NCBI RefSeq assembly: GCF_028330985.1
Contig: NZ_JAQMUE010000083.1
Span: 1-64,000 of the forward strand
Direction of reading: 5' to 3'
Length of the DNA stretch: 64,000 nt
DNA from: Roseofilum reptotaenium CS-1145
Lineage (GTDB): Bacteria > Cyanobacteriota > Cyanobacteriia > Cyanobacteriales > Desertifilaceae
In this document: positions 1-8,792 of the stretch, piece by piece
Layout of the letters: every line of letters starts with the position of its first letter
How positions within the stretch are numbered: the stretch's first letter is position 1
Translations under genes and position numbers: made by a program
Notes under the pieces: model-generated
Seen by the model: only the letters and a program-made list of their open reading frames with translations
Databases searched by the model: none
Told to the model about the DNA's origin: nothing

Positions 1-2
1 AC

Positions 3-101
3 TGGCAAGAAGAAAGAAATCGGGAAAAAGTGAAAATCCAATGGCAATTCACGACGGACGATGCTCGCATTAAACTTAACCACCTTTACCCACAATTTTA
101 A
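3..101 (+). mobile_element. 3' end of an IS630-like transposase gene (partial)
   Basis: The frame open from base 3 to a TAA at 99-101 encodes 32 residues that include FTTDDARIKLNHLYPQF. This resembles the C-terminal tail I remember for cyanobacterial IS630/Tc1-mariner transposases (TT-DARIKLK-LYP). The start lies outside the window, so neither the DDE catalytic core nor the left end of the element can be seen. It is convergent with the next gene and overlaps its 3' end by 26 bp, which suggests that the insertion altered that gene's C-terminus. The family call rests on one short motif. Confidence 0.45.
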
Positions 102-1064
102 GCTTGCCAGTCCAGTAGCGATCGAGTAGCTCTTGCCGAGACAACTTCATAATGGCTTCTGTTCTCTCTAAAGGCGATCGCTCCATCAAAGGATCGATAA
201 TTTGGGCTAGGCGATCGTCAATTTCCCCAAACTTCACTTGCAACATGCTCTCTACCATCATCCGCTCTACTCGTTGAGTAGTCTGTTCAGTAGCCTGTTG
301 AGTAGCCTGTGTAACAGCTTGTTCAACAGCTTGTTCAACAGCCTGTTGAGTAGCAGCTTCTACGTCCCTTTCTAATCGTTGTAAAAAAACGGTTGTTAGA
401 TCCATTATTAACTCCCGATCGCTGCGATCTAAATCTTGACGTTTTTCTAATAGTGTCAATAACCCGTAGAGCAATTCTAGCGTCTTTCCTCTAAAAGGAT
501 GAACGTCCGGCAAAGCTTTAAGTTCTGCGATCGCCTCTTTCTGAACGCTCCCTCTTCCTAACAATCTTAACCACAAGGTTTCTGGAATCTTGTCGAGTTG
601 ATGAATGACCACAATTCCCGCTTTGAACCCTGATGCCAAGGGATAGATCCCTGGGGGATAATTTTCCGGTGCAGGGAAAGCAGCAAAGCTCCTTAAGAGA
701 TCTTCCGAAGCTGTTGGAGATAAAATCCATAATTGAGGAATCTGGCGATCGCTAAATTTCGCCTCTTCCCGGTTCGCTTTGCGCTTCAGTTGAGCCTCTA
801 AATCCCAAGCTTTCCCTAGACAACTACGGATATCCTCTGCTTGAACTGGATTCCGAAAAGTTTCAAACACCGTTGGCGCTTGGCTTAGAGTTGCCAATAG
901 TCCCAATTGAGCTATTCCTTCGGGATTCGGAGAAGATGGCATAAAAACACATCTATTTCGCGAACCTCTGAGACCACATCTAAACTGATCTTCACTTCTC
1001 CAAAAGGTTTGAGCAACTCTTGGAGATATTCTTTAGCAAACTGGTCATGGGCAAAACGAGTCAT
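76..1064 (-). pseudogene. Rpn/DUF4351-type putative nuclease, frameshifted near its 5' end
   Basis: The main open part (start ATG at 942, 288 residues) resembles cyanobacterial Rpn-type PD-(D/E)XK nuclease-like proteins: it has the PxLWILxPTASE segment, the IVVIHQL-ETLWLRxLGRG segment, a Gln/Ala/Thr-rich coiled coil around residues 195-230 and a DUF4351-like C-terminus. The family's usual N-terminus is found just upstream in another frame: an ATG at 1064 begins MTRFAHDQFAKEYLQELL and continues to VSEVREIDVFL. The two frames join at a run of five A on the + strand (943-947); one extra base there would restore a protein of about 329 residues. This could be a real frameshift, phase variation or a sequencing error. 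The 3' end overlaps the transposase tail, so the last residues may come from the IS. Confidence 0.7.
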
Positions 1065-1098
1065 AATTTGCTCTTAAAAATTGTGAAACCCAGTATAG

Positions 1099-1128
1099 TG
1101 TAGGGGTGATTCATGAATCACTCCTACA
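1099..1128. repeat. Dispersed palindrome (REP-like), copy 1
   Basis: A 30-bp near-perfect inverted repeat: TGTAGGGGTGATTCA facing TGAATCACTCCTACA, with one mismatch. It belongs to a family with a TAGGGGYGAT-type core that recurs in this window at 12480-12515, 19183-19212 and 55836-55864. Confidence 0.7.
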
Positions 1129-1621
1129 TGGCGATCGCCCTACGACTAACTTTAAAAACCGGAAATCCCCTTTTCTACCCTTTTTTTCAGCTACACGACT
1201 CTCCATTGAAGCGCATCAGAAATTGCCATAACCTTTATCTAATCTTTCTTTCACCCCCAAGACGATTGGGGTTCTATCCTCCATTTCATCCTCTAGACTT
1301 CTTCAGTTTCTCTGTTTTCCCTATTTTTCTGCCTTGGGGTGCGCGGAGGGATTTTTTGGCTTGGATTAGCAAGACATTATGGGCTTGTTTCCCTTACACA
1401 GCAAGAGTTATAGAGCAGAGAATGTCGAGTTACTCTTCGATCCGCGCACCTCGACGAATCGTCCAAACCCCTATTCTCTCGTTGACCTGCGTGGAAGCCT
1501 TATGGGGTAACGATTTCAGGTGTTTTGTTGCGCTCCGTGCAAAGACAATTTATAGTGTTTCTTGGGGGTGCGTGAAATCAGCGCTTGAAACCCTTACCCC
1601 GTCTGACCTCTCAGACGAACA
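1129..1621 (+). promoter_or_regulatory. Gene-free stretch ending in the CRISPR leader
   Basis: No convincing gene lies between the palindrome and the array; the open frame at 1113-1649 has no recognisable protein and runs into the first repeat. The last 150 bases look like a cyanobacterial CRISPR leader: a T-rich patch around 1545-1570, then GCGCTTGAAACCCTTACCCC and a short inverted CTGA-rich element directly before repeat 1. Leader placement on the left agrees with the degenerate final repeat on the right. Confidence 0.5.
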
Positions 1622-2173
1622 CCCTACCGATTGGGTTAAATCGGATTAGTTGGAAACTTTAAGAGATGGTTTTACCAAATCAGGGGCAATCTGGAGGTAA
1701 CCCTACCGATTGGATTAAATCGGATTAGTTGGAAACTTAAAGATGTCCACGGAAATTTTGTACGCGGTGCCCCCTACCGATTGGGTTAAATCGGATCAGT
1801 TGGAAACAGCCCCGCATCTCCTCACAGAATTGCACCCGCTTGGGTGTGTTGGCCCTACCGATTGGGTTAAATCGGATTAGTTGGAAACATCTCTATATAC
1901 CGTCCTAGTAAGGTAGGCGGTAACCCTACCGATTGGGTTAAATCGGATTAGTTGGAAACACCAGTGACGATACGTTCCCTTCCAGTCACTTCAACCCTAC
2001 CGATTGGGTTAAATCGGATTAGTTGGAAACCAGACATGATTTTTTCCTCGAGTAATTTTCTGTCTCTAGCCCTACCGATTGGGTTAAATCGGATTAGTTG
2101 GAAACCGGGGTGCCGGACACAGTAATGTCAAAAGTAGCCCCTACCGATTGGGTTGAATCGGGTTAGTTTGAAA
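1622..2173 (+). CRISPR. CRISPR array, 8 repeats of 36 bp and 7 spacers
   Basis: The repeat starts CCCTACCGATTGGG and ends GATTAGTTGGAAAC. Copies begin at 1622, 1701, 1772, 1853, 1924, 1995, 2070 and 2138. Spacers are 43, 35, 45, 35, 35, 39 and 32 bp. The repeat carries a perfect 6-bp stem (CCGATT/AATCGG, loop GGGTTA). Copies 2 and 3 each have one substitution; copy 8 is degenerate in its 3' half (GGGTTAGTTTGAAAA), marking the leader-distal end, so transcription is left to right. A hairpin terminator follows at once. The GGAAAC 3' end and uneven spacer lengths recall cyanobacterial type I-D or type III repeats, but no cas gene is in the window, so the subtype is open. Confidence 0.95.
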
Positions 2174-2195
2174 AAAGCCACGTAACAGTGGCTTT
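2174..2195 (+). terminator. Hairpin terminator at the CRISPR trailer end
   Basis: AAAGCCAC-gtaaca-GTGGCTTT is a perfect 8-bp stem starting at the base after the last repeat, followed by a short T-rich tail. It probably ends the pre-crRNA and supports left-to-right transcription of the array. Confidence 0.65.
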
Positions 2196-2281
2196 CTTAA
2201 TGGCTTATTTACTTCGAGAGATGGGTTCAATAGGATCAGTTTCGTTACCTTTCAATTACCCATAACCCATTACCCACCAAC

Positions 2282-3181
2282 CTAAACTTGGTGAGTCAGT
2301 TGTGGTTTCGGCCCGGGAATAAAAATCGATAAAGCTTTAGGAATGACGCGGAAGTGAGCGGGGGTAGTAGTCGTAATTTCGCCATCCGTATTGATGGGGA
2401 GAGGATGGCGGGTGTAAACCTGCATTTCTGTACCATTGAGGGATAATATCCCCGGCAAAGTATGATAGCGACCTTGGCGAAGAGCAGGGAAAATAGCTAG
2501 AATTTGCCACCAATGTTCTAATCCTAAACTGTAGAGATCGAGGCGTTGATCGTCGATCGCCGCATCATGAGCGATCGCCATTCCTCCTCCATAATAGCGA
2601 CCATTACCAATCGCAATTTGAATCGTTTTCACCTTATGGGACTCTTCCCCCGCTCGAATTTCGGCATCAAATAAACGAGATTGAGTCAACACTTTCAGAG
2701 CAGACATCGCATAGGCTAAAATTCCCCAACGTCCCTTAGATTGTTTACTGAGACCCCCCGTAATCTTCACACTTAATCCCAAACTAGCCACATTAAAGAA
2801 ATACTTGCCATTCACCCAGCCTAAATCAATTTGATGGAGTTTTCCCGTAGCGATCGCCCGACAAGCCGCCGGAATTGACAATGGTATCTGTAACGTTCGC
2901 GCCAGATCGTTAGCCGTTCCCATCGGTAAAATACCTAAAGGTCGTTGGATCTCCACCAGAGCATCCACCGCCCCATTCAGAGTACCATCGCCTCCGCCAA
3001 TAATCACCAAATCCATTTGGGGGCCATACTTGCGAATCACCTGGGGTAATTCTTGATAATTTGAAGGAGAAACTGCGAATAACTCAAATCCATGATGTTC
3101 CAAATAGGTCATTGCCTCCTCGCGAGAATGCCTCCCCCGTCGTGAATGAGTATTGACCAAAAATAGCGCTTGCCTAGTCAT
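2282..3181 (-). CDS. Diacylglycerol/lipid kinase family protein (YegS/BmrU/DgkB-like)
   Basis: A 299-residue protein of the DAGK-catalytic family, which phosphorylates a lipid such as diacylglycerol or a sphingoid-like substrate with ATP. The N-terminus carries the NTHSRRGR segment (NP-SG-G-like), then the nucleotide-binding IIGGGDGTLN motif near residues 60-69 and the substrate-site GILPMGTANDLAR near residues 84-96. The C-terminal half has the beta-sandwich motifs typical of YegS-like enzymes (AIGNGRYYGGGM, DGE near the end). It appears monocistronic; a possible sigma-70-like promoter is the TTGAAC and TATATT pair just upstream on the same strand (about 3195-3230). The exact lipid substrate cannot be told from sequence. 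Confidence 0.88.
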   Translation of the reverse strand: MTRQALFLVNTHSRRGRHSREEAMTYLEHHGFELFAVSPSNYQELPQVIRKYGPQMDLVIIGGGDGTLNGAVDALVEIQRPLGILPMGTANDLARTLQIPLSIPAACRAIATGKLHQIDLGWVNGKYFFNVASLGLSVKITGGLSKQSKGRWGILAYAMSALKVLTQSRLFDAEIRAGEESHKVKTIQIAIGNGRYYGGGMAIAHDAAIDDQRLDLYSLGLEHWWQILAIFPALRQGRYHTLPGILSLNGTEMQVYTRHPLPINTDGEITTTTPAHFRVIPKALSIFIPGPKPQLTHQV

Positions 3182-3280
3182 AAATTTCCCTTACAACCAG
3201 AATATAGTATTTTTAATTGATTCCTGTTCAAGTCCACCTCTGCCTAAATCTCTCTCCCACGGAAGAGGGACTTCTACTCC

Positions 3281-3340
3281 CCTTCTCCCACCGGAGAAGC
3301 GCCGCGCTGCTTGTCCTGAGCGTAGCCGAAGGGGGCTAGT
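3281..3340. repeat. REP-like repeat patch
   Basis: CTTCTCC-caccg-GGAGAAG-type hairpin at 3281-3299, followed by TGTCCTGAGCGTAGCCGAAG. The complement of the latter (a CTTCGGCTACGCTCAGG core) is a common intergenic repeat in cyanobacteria; a related copy (CTTCGACTGCGCTCAAGG) lies at about 36076-36093. Confidence 0.5.
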
Positions 3341-3355
3341 GGATGAAGACAACCC

Positions 3356-5038
3356 TTGATGACTCATGTAAAACTCGATTACCGCAGCATAATCACTATG
3401 ATTCACCGCACGATTCGACCCATAGGAGTTTACGATCTCCGAGGATTAACCTCTTATCAGTCTAAGTTACTTTCCCTAGACTCCATACGCGGTTATCTTC
3501 TCCACATTGATGCCAAAAATGATAATACAACGATCCTCAACCCCAATGAACTCCCTGAAATCAAATATGCTAATGGTTTAGCCATTTGGGAGAACACCCT
3601 CTGGTTTACCCGCGATCATAGTGTCTATGCGTGTTCCCTAGACGATTTTCGTCCCCGCTTATTTGCCACTTTGCCCTTCCGCGCTGAAGGAATTGCCGTT
3701 TGGGGAACAACCATTTATGTTTCCTGTAAGGAAGGCTGTTATATCCAAGTGTTTAACGATAAAGGGCGGATGATTACCCAGTTGCGTCCCCCAGGCGTTG
3801 GAGTAGAAAGTCTAACAATCCGCCATGAGGAGCTTTGGGTAGCGGACAAGGAAGAACAGACCGTTTATTGTATGGATCGGGCAACTGGCGAGATTCAATT
3901 TAGCTTCTTAACGCCCTTTGATAGTCCCACGGGACTGGTGTTTTATCAAGATCCAGCCACCTCAGAAGAATTACTCTATGTTTCCTATGCCAGTGAAAAA
4001 CCCTTTATCCGCGATGACCCCAATTCCGATCCGCCCCTAGAATTAGCTTGGCGCGATCGCACCTTTATTCATCCCCTCTACTATTCCTATAATCCCGACG
4101 GCTATTATAGTCTCTCCAATGGTTATCTGATCGAGATGTCCTATGTCGAAGAACTCTCTCCCCTCGATGCCATTGAATTGAAGAATTTACAATGGCGAAT
4201 TGCTCTGCCTTCAGAAACAGCGCGGCAAAAAGTACGCTCCATAGAAGCGATCGGTTTAGAGTTTACCGAAGAAATTCAAGAAGGGCAAAACGTTGCTGTT
4301 TTTAACTTTGACCACCTGAAACCTTACGAAAAACGAATTTTTGGTTGGAAAGCCTTAATCGAAGTTTACAGCATCAAATATAGCCTTGTACCTTTGGATG
4401 TAGAAAAAATCCCCACCTTAGAGCCAGACTTACAACAGCGCTACCTGATTGATGATGATAATCTAGCCATGGATACGGCGATCGTCCGGGAAGCCGCTCA
4501 ACAAGCAGTCAGTGGAGAAACTAACTTTTTACGGCGCATGATTTCGTTGCGCAATTATGCTTACGATCGCCTCTCCTATCGACTAACCACCAAAATAGAA
4601 ACCCCCGACGTTGTTCTCTCCAGAGGTGCGGGATCTTGTGGTGAATATGTCGGCGTTTTACTCGCTCTCGCACGCTTAAATGGCATTGCCTGCCGTACCA
4701 TTGGTCGCTATAAATGCCCCGCTAGTCCTGAATACAAAAACGTTCCCCTAGAGCCAGATTATAACCATGTTTGGTTAGAGTTTTATATTCCCAGTATCGG
4801 CTGGGTTCCCATGGAATCCAATCCCGATGATATGGAAGATGGTAATCACTTGTCCCGTTTTTTTATGGGGTTAGCCTGGTATCATATTGAAATCGGCAAA
4901 GGAATTCCCTTTGAGCGCATCCGCTTAGATGGAAAACCTGTAGACCGAGAACAGCTCTCTGTGGGAGATTTAGCGTTAAATCATGTCCGGTTTACGATTC
5001 TGGAAGAAATAGCGCCTCCTGAGTTGAGTAACCGGTAG
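3356..5038 (+). CDS. Beta-propeller plus transglutaminase-like domain protein
   Basis: A 560-residue protein. Residues about 20-240 show repeating strand-rich segments (LAIWENTLWFTRDHSVYAC, GIAVWGTTIYVSCKEG, ESLTIRHEELWVADKEE) like an NHL/SMP-type propeller. Residues about 390-500 form a transglutaminase-like papain-fold domain: SCGEY with the likely nucleophile C428, then YNHVWLEF with H471, then an Asn/Asp cluster (ESNPDD) for the third member. Such domains act as proteases, peptide-modifying or cross-linking enzymes. No signal peptide is evident. Starts at 3356, 3359 and 3398 are all possible; none has a strong ribosome-binding site. The next gene begins 15 bp downstream, so the two are probably co-transcribed. 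The substrate is unknown. Confidence 0.75.
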   Translation: MMTHVKLDYRSIITMIHRTIRPIGVYDLRGLTSYQSKLLSLDSIRGYLLHIDAKNDNTTILNPNELPEIKYANGLAIWENTLWFTRDHSVYACSLDDFRPRLFATLPFRAEGIAVWGTTIYVSCKEGCYIQVFNDKGRMITQLRPPGVGVESLTIRHEELWVADKEEQTVYCMDRATGEIQFSFLTPFDSPTGLVFYQDPATSEELLYVSYASEKPFIRDDPNSDPPLELAWRDRTFIHPLYYSYNPDGYYSLSNGYLIEMSYVEELSPLDAIELKNLQWRIALPSETARQKVRSIEAIGLEFTEEIQEGQNVAVFNFDHLKPYEKRIFGWKALIEVYSIKYSLVPLDVEKIPTLEPDLQQRYLIDDDNLAMDTAIVREAAQQAVSGETNFLRRMISLRNYAYDRLSYRLTTKIETPDVVLSRGAGSCGEYVGVLLALARLNGIACRTIGRYKCPASPEYKNVPLEPDYNHVWLEFYIPSIGWVPMESNPDDMEDGNHLSRFFMGLAWYHIEIGKGIPFERIRLDGKPVDREQLSVGDLALNHVRFTILEEIAPPELSNR

Positions 5039-5053
5039 TAGAACCCTTCAGTT

Positions 5054-6538
5054 ATGAATCCTCTGGAACGGTTAGCACGAAAAAAACGGGGAGCGATCGC
5101 TCTGTGGTATGAACGAATCATGGTCGCGATCGCCACCGTTAATTTAGCCTTGGTTGCCTTCGACCTCAGTTATATCCAACTGCGAAACTTTTGGTTGCAA
5201 GGAACCATTCAAGTTCCCTTCGTCGGATTTATCATTAAAGTCCCCATTCTCTCCGATTCAATCGATTCTTCTCCCGTTACGGCTTGGTACGATCCCATCA
5301 AAGGAATTCAAGGCAACCGCGATACCGAAAACTACTTGCGAGTGGTTCGTGAGCTAGAAAAACAGGCTCAGAAAACCGGTTATAGCTCTCCTCTCTCTAA
5401 ACAACTTTTAGCTCAATTGCGAGAATTGAGTGAAGAAATGATTAATCAAAATCCGTTCCAGGGAGCTGGGAAAAGCGGAACCTTGGAAAAAATCAAAAAC
5501 CGAATGCGAGATCATATGGAGGACGACTCTGCTAAGGATGCATTTAATCAGTTTTGGACAGCAGAAAATCTATTATTTAGCTCAGAAGATCAAGTTGAGC
5601 TATTTAATGCTACAATCGCTCCATTAATGGCTAGCAACTATTATCGTTCCATTGATGAAACTGGAGGATATACGAATTTATTTGCTGCCATCGATTTCCC
5701 CTTTGCTCTTCTATTTTTAGTTGAATTTTTGGCTCGCAGCCTATACATCAGTCAGAAACACGATACCATTACCTTGACCGATGCCATGCTCTGGAGATGG
5801 TATGACATTTTCCTGTTTTTACCCCTCTTTCGGTGGTTGCGTATTATTTCCGTTACTATCCGTCTCCATCAAGCTAAACTAATTAATTTAGAACCCATTC
5901 GTATCCAACTGAGTCGAGGATTTGTTGCTACGATTGCGGGTGAGCTGACTGAAGTCATTATTATTCGAGTGATTAATCAGTTGGAAAATGAAATTCGGAG
6001 TGGTTCCCTAGCGCGACAACTCTTTGAAGGAGCCAACCGTGAATATATCGATCTGAATGATATTAATGAAATTGAAGCCATTACCCATCGATTAACCGAA
6101 GTGGTAATCTGCCAAGTCTTACCCACACTGCAACCGCAAATCCAAGACATTATCAACCACAATATTGAGCAAGTGGCTGAAGCGACTCCCTTCTATCAAA
6201 ACATCAAAAATATTCCCCCACTCGCCCAATTGCCTAGCCAATTTAGTCAACAGGTCTCCGAGCAACTTTCCCGCTTGATTGCTGAAGGCTCCCAAAATCT
6301 GTATCAAGCCATTAGAAATGATACGGTAGGCGCAGAATTAATGAGTCAATTGGCAGAAAGTTTTGGTAAATCTCTCAGTGCCGAATTGCAACAAAAACAT
6401 ACCACCCAAGAACTGGAGTCTCTAGTAACAGCCTTCTTGGAAGAATTTAAGATTAACTATGTGCAACGCCTAGCTGAAGAAGACATTGAGAAAATTTTAG
6501 AGGAAACCAAACGTCTGGAAAAAAGCAAGAAACGTTAA
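5054..6538 (+). CDS. Conserved cyanobacterial membrane protein of unknown function
   Basis: A 494-residue protein with one N-terminal membrane segment (about residues 20-42) and a pair of hydrophobic segments in the middle (about 205-230 and 245-267) that contain charged residues (DFPFALLFLVEFLAR, WYDIFLFLPLFRWLR). This spacing loosely recalls the voltage-sensor part of ion channels, but no pore signature is visible. The C-terminal 200 residues are amphipathic and rich in E/Q/L, ending in a Lys/Glu-rich coiled coil. It follows the transglutaminase-like gene by 15 bp, so a joint role at the membrane is possible. I do not recognise a characterised homologue. Confidence 0.7.
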   Translation: MNPLERLARKKRGAIALWYERIMVAIATVNLALVAFDLSYIQLRNFWLQGTIQVPFVGFIIKVPILSDSIDSSPVTAWYDPIKGIQGNRDTENYLRVVRELEKQAQKTGYSSPLSKQLLAQLRELSEEMINQNPFQGAGKSGTLEKIKNRMRDHMEDDSAKDAFNQFWTAENLLFSSEDQVELFNATIAPLMASNYYRSIDETGGYTNLFAAIDFPFALLFLVEFLARSLYISQKHDTITLTDAMLWRWYDIFLFLPLFRWLRIISVTIRLHQAKLINLEPIRIQLSRGFVATIAGELTEVIIIRVINQLENEIRSGSLARQLFEGANREYIDLNDINEIEAITHRLTEVVICQVLPTLQPQIQDIINHNIEQVAEATPFYQNIKNIPPLAQLPSQFSQQVSEQLSRLIAEGSQNLYQAIRNDTVGAELMSQLAESFGKSLSAELQQKHTTQELESLVTAFLEEFKINYVQRLAEEDIEKILEETKRLEKSKKR

Positions 6539-6850
6539 GCCGCTCTCCAAAATTTGCACAATCTTGAGCGAATCGATTGCCTATTCCCTATTCCCTAGCG
6601 TATAGCGCTATAATAGAGTTTGACCGTGCTTGATGGGGAAAGTACACTCTTTTCTCTGCAATCTAGAGTCAAGTGATTTCTTTGAACGTTCAGCTTGGTA
6701 TTGAAGAAAGTCTATCTTTTCTCCTCAACCCCTGAACCCTAATCCCAGGGAGAGAAAAGAGATCCCTCACCATTAGGTGAGGCAACCTCCAGTCTATGGC
6801 TAAGGGCGATCGCCACAACGATCCCTCCCTAAACCAATCTCAGACGCTTG
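6539..6850 (+). promoter_or_regulatory. Upstream region and leader of the rimP operon
   Basis: About 310 bp without a convincing gene. It contains a 7-mer repeat patch (6577-6597), a TATAAT box at 6609-6614 (no good -35 at 17 bp), and a perfect hairpin CCTCACC-atta-GGTGAGG at 6765-6782. A long untranslated leader for rimP-nusA is likely. Confidence 0.4.
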
Positions 6851-6875
6851 AGTGGGAACTAACCCGCTTTTTTTT
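6851..6875 (+). terminator. Terminator-like hairpin directly before rimP (possible attenuator)
   Basis: AGTGGG-aactaa-CCCGCT followed by an unbroken T run to 6875, only 20 bp before the rimP start codon. It has the form of an intrinsic terminator and sits where it would stop leader transcripts before rimP-nusA. Confidence 0.6.
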
Positions 6876-6895
6876 ATGGCAGTACATGGTGTATT

Positions 6896-7348
6896 ATGGT
6901 TCATCCTTTAATCCCACAACTCCTAGAGTTAGCCGCCCCAGTCGCTCAAAAACTGGGGTTGGAAGTCGTTGGTGCTACCTTCCAAACCAACCAAAATCCA
7001 CCGGTATTACGGGTTGATATTCGGAACCCGGATCAAGATACGGGTTTAGATGAGTGTGAACAAATGAGTCACTTCCTAGAAGCCGCTCTAGAGGACAGTC
7101 AACTGATTACCCAATCCTATGTCTTGGAAATCTCCAGTCCGGGTATTTCCAAACGCCTCATCACGGACCGCGACTTTATTGCCTTTAAGGGATTTCCTGC
7201 GATCGTTATGACTGATCCCCCCTATAAGGACAAATCCCAATGGGAAGGTACACTCAATAGTCGCGATGAAACCACAGTGTATCTGAACCAAAAAGGCCGC
7301 AATATTGCCATCCCTCGTGATGTCATTCGTTGGGTAGAGTTTTGCTGA
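6896..7348 (+). CDS. rimP: Ribosome maturation factor RimP
   Basis: A 150-residue protein needed for maturation of the 30S ribosomal subunit. It matches the family over its full length: the N-terminal domain has LGLEVVGATF and VLRVDIRNP, then DECEQMSHFLEAAL, the signature YVLEISSPGISKRL and RDFIAFKG, and the C-terminal SH3-like domain ends IPRDVIRWVEF. The gene heads the conserved rimP-nusA-ylxR-infB cluster. The ATG at 6896 gives the usual N-terminus MVHPLIPQ-LELA. Confidence 0.96.
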   Translation: MVHPLIPQLLELAAPVAQKLGLEVVGATFQTNQNPPVLRVDIRNPDQDTGLDECEQMSHFLEAALEDSQLITQSYVLEISSPGISKRLITDRDFIAFKGFPAIVMTDPPYKDKSQWEGTLNSRDETTVYLNQKGRNIAIPRDVIRWVEFC

Positions 7349-7413
7349 CGGTGAACTCGCTCCCTAGAGGGTAATCTCAAATTTACACTTAGAACAAAGG
7401 AAAATAATTAACA

Positions 7414-8742
7414 ATGTCAATGGTTGACTTGCCTGGACTCAAAAATTTAATTGAGAGTATCAGCAAAGAACGAAACTTACCCAAAACGGCTGTTCAAGCT
7501 GCCCTGAGAGAAGCTCTGATGAAGGGGTATGAACGCTATCGTAGAGCCGCTCACCTGAAAAGCTTTGAAGAAGATTATTTTGATAATTTTGAGGTGGAAC
7601 TCGATCTCGATGAAGAAGGGTTTCGGATTCTCTGCACTAAGGTGATCATGGAAGAAGTAAGTAATTTCGACCATCAGATTTCCCTCAAAGAAGTGCAAGA
7701 AGTAGTGGATGAAGCCCAAATCGGTGAAACAGTTGTCTTGGATGTTACTCCCGATCAGGGCGACTTTGGTCGCATGGCCGCCATTCAAACCAAGCAGGTC
7801 TTGGCGCAAAAATTACGAGATCAGCAGCGTAAACTGATTCAAGAGGAATTTCAAGACCTTGAAGGAGAAGTATTACAGGCGCGGGTACTACGCTTTGAGC
7901 GCCAATCGGTGGTTCTAGCCGTTAGCAGTGGCTATGGACAGCCAGAAGTGGAGGCTGAGTTACCCAAACGGGAACAGTTGCCTAATGATAATTACCGAGC
8001 GAATGCCACATTTAAGGTTTATCTGAAAAAGGTGGGATCGGGTTCCCATCGCGGCCCCCAGTTGATGGTCTCCCGTGCCGATGCCGGGTTGGTCGTCTAT
8101 TTGTTTGAAAATGAAGTGCCGGAAATTGAAGATGAGGTGGTACGGATTGTGGCCGTCGCGCGGGAAGCCAATCCCCCCTCTCGTTATGTGGGGCCGCGAA
8201 CCAAGATTGCGGTGGATACCTTGGAACGGGATGTAGACCCAGTAGGCGCTTGTATTGGGGCGCGAGGATCGCGTATCCAGGTGGTAGTTAATGAACTGCG
8301 AGGCGAAAAAATTGATGTGATCCGGTGGTCTCCCGATCCAGCAACCTATATTGCTAATGCTCTAAGTCCAGCCCAGGTGGATGCGGTCTATTTAATTGAC
8401 CCTGAAGTGCGACAAGCCCATGTATTAGTAGCCGAAGATCAGTTAAGTTTAGCGATTGGTAAGGAGGGACAAAATGTACGTTTAGCGGCTCGATTAACGG
8501 GCTGGAAAATTGATATTAAAGATGGAGCGCTCTATGATGCCACGGCTGAACATCAGAAGATAGCCGCGATTATTGAGGCTCGCCATGGAGCAGAGGAGAT
8601 GGATGAGCCATTAGAGGCATCCTCAGAGGAAGAAGAGACAGTAGTCGCCCCAGAAGACTCGACTTTAGACTTCCAGGAAGAGCGCTCAGAAGACTCAGAA
8701 TTAGTAGAATTAGAGGAGGACGATCCAATGACACAAGAATAG
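7414..8742 (+). CDS. nusA: Transcription termination/antitermination factor NusA
   Basis: A 442-residue RNA-polymerase-binding protein that modulates pausing, termination and antitermination. The N-terminal polymerase-binding domain (about 1-130) is followed by an S1 domain (EVLQARVLRFERQSVVL), then KH1 (DPVGACIGARGSRIQVV) and KH2 (LAIGKEGQNVRLAARLTGWKIDI). A short acidic tail rich in E/D replaces the C-terminal repeats of enterobacterial NusA, as is normal for cyanobacteria. Two ATGs (7414 and 7420) are possible starts. It lies 65 bp after rimP in the same operon. Confidence 0.96.
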   Translation: MSMVDLPGLKNLIESISKERNLPKTAVQAALREALMKGYERYRRAAHLKSFEEDYFDNFEVELDLDEEGFRILCTKVIMEEVSNFDHQISLKEVQEVVDEAQIGETVVLDVTPDQGDFGRMAAIQTKQVLAQKLRDQQRKLIQEEFQDLEGEVLQARVLRFERQSVVLAVSSGYGQPEVEAELPKREQLPNDNYRANATFKVYLKKVGSGSHRGPQLMVSRADAGLVVYLFENEVPEIEDEVVRIVAVAREANPPSRYVGPRTKIAVDTLERDVDPVGACIGARGSRIQVVVNELRGEKIDVIRWSPDPATYIANALSPAQVDAVYLIDPEVRQAHVLVAEDQLSLAIGKEGQNVRLAARLTGWKIDIKDGALYDATAEHQKIAAIIEARHGAEEMDEPLEASSEEEETVVAPEDSTLDFQEERSEDSELVELEEDDPMTQE

Positions 8743-8792
8743 AGGAGAATAAGAAACCCTAGGGGTCAATAAGATGAGATGAGGGAGAGGGA

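Noticed and set aside
943-947. Programmed frameshift signal in the nuclease gene
   Set aside because: Only a five-A run; no slippery heptamer or downstream stimulatory structure was recognised, so a plain indel is simpler.
1113-1649. 178-codon open frame
   Set aside because: No recognisable protein, runs into CRISPR repeat 1, and its 3' part is leader sequence.
6796-7017. 73-codon frame overlapping the start of rimP
   Set aside because: Contains the terminator hairpin and overlaps rimP in another frame; no protein-like features.
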